From positions 16,343,619 through 16,407,618 of the forward strand of contig OZ023182.1 in the NCBI GenBank assembly GCA_963995505.1: a stretch of 64,000 nt of DNA, in the 5' to 3' direction. A model generated the notes under the pieces. The model searched no databases. It had not been told where the DNA came from and saw only the letters and a list, made by a program, of their open reading frames with translations. Each line of letters starts with the position of its first letter. Position 1 is the stretch's first letter. Source of the DNA: Hypericum androsaemum (lineage: Eukaryota; Streptophyta; Magnoliopsida; Malpighiales; Hypericaceae). The translations under genes and the position numbers were made by a program. Positions 59,126 to 64,000 of the stretch are shown piece after piece.

Positions 59126-60536
59126 CCCCCCACACTTATTTCCTTGCTTGTCCTCAAGTAAGGCGCATTAGACACACCCCACAATTCCAATCTTATTAAA
59201 AGACCATCCCACGACCGAGTAGTGTACGTACCTGAGCACAAGGAGTAAGAACGTGTAGACACTGCATCCTTGATGGTTTAACCCAGTTTTTGCACTTAGT
59301 AGATTATACTAGAAGGTTGACCACTCAGAGGTTCAGAAATTTAAGCTCACATATATGAGTAGTCAACTACCTATCACTCGCGTACACATCCGGGATCTGA
59401 AAGTTTCATACGTCTCACTCAGTGGTGCCTCGATAAATGCGGGGCTCATGATCAATGAGACTTTTCATTAGGTTGTAATGGGGTCAGGGTCAGGTGAGGA
59501 TAAAATATGTGGGAAGTAGCTAAACCACCCGGCCGAGGAGCTCTCAAAAATGTTCTAGCTCTCGTCTACTCTAAATACCTCACACTATATCTAATATGTA
59601 CTCACCCCAAGATTACACCTAAATCCTATTGACCACTTAGCTCGAGCCGTGCCATTTATTCACTTTCCAACCTCTTTCCAAACTTTCCACTTTTCATCAT
59701 TAAACATTTGTTCCATTTCCAACTTTCACATTCCCTTTTCATCACCTTTTCACTTTTTTCTTCTTCTTTTCCTTCACTTCTCTTTTTTTTCACTTTTCAC
59801 AACCTTCCTCAATCACATGAAATTCATCACATTACACATCAAAGGCAACTGGTCTCGGCTTCTTTGTTGGCCTCATTTCTACCCATTTTCCCCATTGTTC
59901 ATTCCCGAGATATTCTACCAAATGAACCCTTACAATTATACCCCAAAGATAAAAACCTAATACATCCTCGGACCCAAGTGATCAAAGGTGGGTAAGATTA
60001 TGGATATAGGGCTTATATTGGCTTACATATAATATTTCAAGGAAAAAGGCTTAAGCTCAACGTTTGTAAACAAGGGATATACAGGGTTTTCAGCTCTAAG
60101 GCTCTAGGCTCAAAATCAAAGACGGCTCACGTCCTGTCACTTACACCCACACCACCAAAACGGTACCAAGTGATGGCATAAAACCCAATGACCAGAGCAA
60201 TGTAGGCACCTCATGCTATGCGAAGACGGTTGTCTCCTCCTTTGGCTCTAAAATCTCACAGGGTCGCTCATCAATGCCGCTAGTATAATTTACCAAGTGC
60301 AATCACTAACCTAAACAACCAAGGGTGTTGTTCCTACACGTCTTTACTCATCGTGTTCAAACTTGATTCTTAACAAGGTATGGGATTTAACTTCTAACAA
60401 AAGTTCAAAATTCGAGGGGAGAGATTCATCATCTGCTTTTGATAACACTTCATTCACATACACAAACAAACACACTCCTAAATTCAGACCTAGACTCGAT
60501 CACATACACCAAACCGAAATGAAAATGCACGTTGAC

Positions 60537-60567
<31 letters not shown>

Positions 60568-60913
60568 ACACACTTATTAAATACATTGTCCTCAATGTAG
60601 GGGACACAAGCAAATAGCACATCATAGAAATAAAGACCACACGGACATAACAGACACTACGATAACATACAATAAGAAAGGGAAGGGATTGGTACTGCCC
60701 GTCAATCATCGGCGGGAGGCGGTGGGAAAAGTTGGTAGAGTTTTGCTCTAACTGCCTTTTTGCACAACAAAGTTTGTGTATGGACTGGCGAATTCTGCTG
60801 CAGCTCGATTTTTCTCTTTTTGAAACCTCCTGCAAAGGCCAGTAAAATACTAAATGAACATAACAATACTGAAATAAATACAAAATATAATGAAAAATTA
60901 AATACTAAATGTG
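59126..60913 (-). other. Non-coding interior of the second element
   Basis: It corresponds to the 3' non-coding region of the first Athila, including a T/C-rich block (59660-59800). It joins almost directly to the protease relic at 60914, so pol is deleted here. A poly-C run (60536-60553) abuts a CA repeat (to 60573). Confidence 0.7.
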
Positions 60914-61555
60914 CTAATTTAGAGTCGTTAGCTTGACTGTGTTACTCCCTTTGGCACTATGGTGGACGAAGACCTTATCGGTTACTTGGAACTCTATTTT
61001 ATCTAGGCCTATGCGAAGAAGTTGCTTGCCATTGTGAACATCTACCATTGCATGATAAGTGTTGAGGAATGGACATCCTAGAATCAATGGACAACTTGCA
61101 TCTACAACGTAGTCCAGCACTACAAAGTCTACGAGTATAAGAGACTTGTCGACTTTGATATGCACATCTTCCACAATTCCATGTTGTTTTTTCTTAGTGT
61201 GATCTGCAAGCTCTATCATCATAGATGTAGGTTTGATATCTACTAAATTGAGTTTCCTGAAAGTAGCCAAAGGCATAAGATTAATATTGGCACCCAAATC
61301 ACATAAACAATGTAAAAACTGAACACCGTCAATAGTACAAGGAATAGTGAAACTCCCTAGATCTTTTAGTTTTGGCGGTATGTCATTTTCTACCAAAGGG
61401 GTCGTCTTGCCATCATTCCGCCTCTTCTTCCTTGCGATGATTTTCTTCAAAAACTCGGCATATTGTGGCTTTTTATCTAACATCTCCAAGAAAGAGACAT
61501 GGATTTGAATTTCTTCCATTGTCTCTATAAATTCATGGGCCTTCTCATCGATCAC
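60914..61555 (-). pseudogene. Protease-region relic of the second element
   Basis: It carries the active site CLCDLGANINLMPLATFRKL and the downstream LILGCPFLNTYHAMVDVHNG, homologous to the protease of the first Athila. It stays open through the point where the first element has its TGA stop. It then ends without any RT sequence. Confidence 0.85.
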
Positions 61556-61627
61556 TGCTACTTTCTTGACTTGTTGAGGTGACGGTGGAGGAACATAAGA
61601 ATTTTTTTTTGCACTGATATAGGCTAG

Positions 61628-63225
61628 TTACTCCTTCTTCTCAGTAACTACCTCATCCTCTACGGCTGGCTTGATCGGTTCGGCATACTCTTTTGGAGAG
61701 GACTTGTTCTCAAGTGGTGGCTTTCTCCATAGTCTTTGCGGGAATAGAGGTGGAGGGACATAAGGTGGTGGAGGAATATATGGTTCATCATCCTCGTCCA
61801 TACTCCTTACTGTGATGGCCATCACCTGTCCTCGCAGGTTTGACTCGGTGTTACTGGGTAGAACACATATTTCCCTTTGAGTATTTGATGCAGCCAAATT
61901 TCTGAGTTCGATCTCCATCTTCTTTAGTTGTGTGGCCTGCCCCTTTAGGTATGTCTCAAACTCTTATTGACACGCTTCACAATGATTCATCCGCTGCACA
62001 GTAATACTTTGTTGTTGGATGGACTGCTAGACCACTCTTACCAATTGATCAATCTTGTCACCCATTTCCTTGACTTGCTCGCCAAATATGGTTTCCTGGA
62101 GTTTTGCTGGGCACTAGTGTTGTGTGCTTGCTGACCAAATCGAGAGAAATTTGGCTGAGCATTAGCTTGTTGTGAGTAGCCCATTCCTGGTGGTGTTCAA
62201 TCAGCAATGGCCTGGATCTCTTCCAACATTGGACAGTCAGTTGTGGGATGTGCCCCTTTGCAAAGCTGACAAATATCTTGCACCACAGCTGCTTATTCCT
62301 TGTCCTTGGTCAGCTTGTCAAGTCTTTTGGTAAGTGCTTCTATTTGAGCTTCGAGCTTCATGTTGGTATTTACTTCGAGTACTCCTCGGGCTGCTTCCTT
62401 ACGTGGTTGCCTAGCACGTTCATTTGGCCACATACCATTGACTTCAGCCATTTCCTCCATTAAGCGAGCAGCTTCATCAGCAGTCTTTCTCAAGAACACC
62501 CCTTGAGAGGAGGCATCAATATGATCACGGGATGGGCCATCTAACCCGTTGTAGAAGATTTTCATGAGGTTGTCTTGAGTTATACCATGTTGAAGGAAGG
62601 CACTTTGGAGATCCGTGAACCGTTCCCAGCCTTCATAGATGCTCTCCCCATCTCCTTGGATAAACGTGTTAATTTCTTGCAAGAGTTTGGCTGACTTGGC
62701 CATAGAAAAGAACTTCCGGAGGAAAGCATGGGCCAGATCATTCCAACTCTCAATCGTTTCTCCTTTCAACTTGTTGTACCAAACACGAGCTCGCTCTTTC
62801 AAAAAAAAGTAAAAGAGGCGCAGCTTCAAGACATCATCATCGACATTTTGGAATTTCATGATGTTGCAGATATCTTCAAATCAAGATAGATGGTCTTGAG
62901 GATCTTCGCTTGGCAAGCCGCCAAATTGGACTGAGTTTTGCAGTAGTCTGACAATCGCAGCTGGAATCTGGAAAGAGTGGGGACGTACAGGTGGTTGTTG
63001 TAGACCATTAGGGTTCCCATTCCATGTAGGAACAGATGATTCTAATAGCATCCTTCTTCGTGGAGCGTCCCCTACAGCTTGGAGCGCTCCGTCTTCCGGA
63101 TTTTGTGCCATTGCTCTCGCTTGGTCTCTCTTTTCACGCCTAATTACCATTTCGAGTACTCCGATGTCAACCTCAAGCACAGTATTTGTGTCAAGGTCCA
63201 GTCCTTCACTCCGGGTTCTTGGCAT
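61628..63225 (-). pseudogene. Gag relic of the second element, broken by stops and frameshifts
   Basis: Three open pieces keep gag homology: 63225-62881 (MPRTRSEGLDLDTN start), 62859-62293 (RVWYNKLKGETIESWNDLAH, DGPSRDHIDASSQGVFL) and 61918-61628. The gaps hold stop codons, for example between 62880 and 62860 and around 62280-61920, where the zinc-knuckle region lies. It cannot make an intact gag. Confidence 0.88.
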
Positions 63226-63341
63226 GCACTAGAGAATCCTGAAAAAGAAATCACAAAAAAATTCAGCAAGTTTGCCACACAAAACTAATTGCTTTTGATT
63301 CTATGTCCTAAAATCTCAGTTCCGTGTCGACGGCGCCAATT

Positions 63342-64000
63342 TGATATACTAAAAATTGATAAACAATTAAACGCACAACCAAATAGTATAATGAATAAGT
63401 AGAGTTTCGAACTGAGGATTGAACACAAAATCAACGCAAATAATTATGTGAAGTGAGAGAATTAAAAGATTGCAGGTGAATAAACAAAATTGAAAATGTA
63501 AATAAAAGATGAGTTGTAAATCAATGGAGATAAACGAGCACGATACCCTTATGGACTACCCATCTATGTCGAGACTATGGTTTTTATGAAGTTCTAACTA
63601 GTATCCGGAGTGTTCTAATGCATCTCCCTAACGCTTCCGCTCATTAGAATGACAAAACTAAGCTAGAGTAGTTCATAATTACTAATCAATGCTTCCGCTC
63701 ATTAATTAGACCAAGAGCTAAGCTAAACTCAATTATGAAGTTAACTCCTAGCGGGTTATCTCTTAGTATCAAGATTCCTCATTAATACCTTAAGACATGT
63801 CAATTGATTCTTCCGTTGATTCTAATGCCTTCCGGTCCATTATTATCAACTAAACATCATAATCTAAGTGATCAAATTAGATTAAGCATTAAGATCATCA
63901 ATTGACAACTACTACGAAAGATAATCAAACCATAGCTAACATGGACGAGTAATCACATAATTAGGGCATCGCACTCACAAGAGAACTACTCGCTAAGCAT
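63342..64000 (-). repeat. 5' LTR of the second element, partial
   Basis: It begins TGATATACTAAAAATTG next to the primer-binding site and matches 57589-58260 with scattered differences. The window ends inside it. Confidence 0.88.

Larger units (their letters stand above)
57589..64000 (-). mobile_element. Athila-related element lacking pol (TR-GAG-like), running off the window
   Basis: On the minus strand, the 3' LTR is 57589-59125 and the 5' LTR starts at 63342 and continues beyond 64000. Between them are relics of gag and protease only. RT, RNase H and integrase, which fill 3 kb in the related element at 17639-27977, are absent. The two elements share the LTR opening (TGATATAC/TGACGTAC, AAAATTGA...AGCAATTAAACGCAC), the tRNA-Asp-like primer-binding site and gag sequence. 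The LTRs are related to, but clearly diverged from, the first element. Confidence 0.88.

Noticed and set aside
1..64000. tRNA, rRNA or snoRNA genes
   Set aside because: No cloverleaf with A/B boxes or rRNA core sequence was noticed by eye; a tRNAscan or Rfam search would be needed to exclude small RNA genes.

Overview
This 64 kb window is nuclear DNA of a flowering plant, almost certainly a eudicot. Spliced plant genes with GT-AG introns, plant-only families (NAC, APO, ABI-like, TAP38-type PP2C) and Athila and copia retrotransposons all point that way. I cannot name the species.

Layout. 0.64-1.77 kb: a Mutator-like element with long inverted repeats that carries fragments of two unrelated host genes (an AP2/ERF domain and a UPF0235/DUF167 protein). 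3.8-6.4 kb (+): an ABI-like (ABIL) subunit of the SCAR/WAVE actin complex. 7.4-11.0 kb (+): a NAC transcription-factor domain whose exon splices in frame into a TNL-type leucine-rich-repeat region and a coiled-coil tail, predicted as one 865-residue chimera. 11.5-29.4 kb: a four-level nest of transposons, each level bounded by its own target-site duplication where one can be read (Emigrant-like MITE, then a hAT, then a copia element, then an Athila-type Ty3 element). 31.3-34.7 kb (-): an alpha/beta hydrolase in nine exons. 36.8-39.5 kb: a hAT MITE, a 5'-truncated LINE and an intact Emigrant-like MITE. 39.8-41.7 kb (+): an ER-lumenal six-EF-hand CREC protein ending in HDEL. 44.5-47.2 kb (+): importin beta-1. 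48.5-49.9 kb (-): an APO RNA-binding protein. 51.8-54.4 kb (-): the chloroplast LHCII phosphatase TAP38/PPH1. 55.7-57.3 kb: a broken chimera of a CCCH zinc-finger gene and OEP16-3, split by a second hAT. 57.6 kb to the end: a second Athila-related element that has lost all of its polymerase region and runs off the window.

The conserved single-copy-type genes (ABIL, hydrolase, CREC, importin, APO, TAP38) look intact: exon phases agree across every junction I traced. They are unrelated in function, as is normal for a plant chromosome. The transposon zones lie between them. A recurring theme is gene-fragment shuffling, with three independent chimeras (Pack-MULE, NAC-LRR, CCCH/OEP16-3). The NAC-LRR gene is the most interesting because its reading frame is open from end to end. 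All intron boundaries were inferred by eye from splice signals, phase and family similarity, with no transcript evidence.
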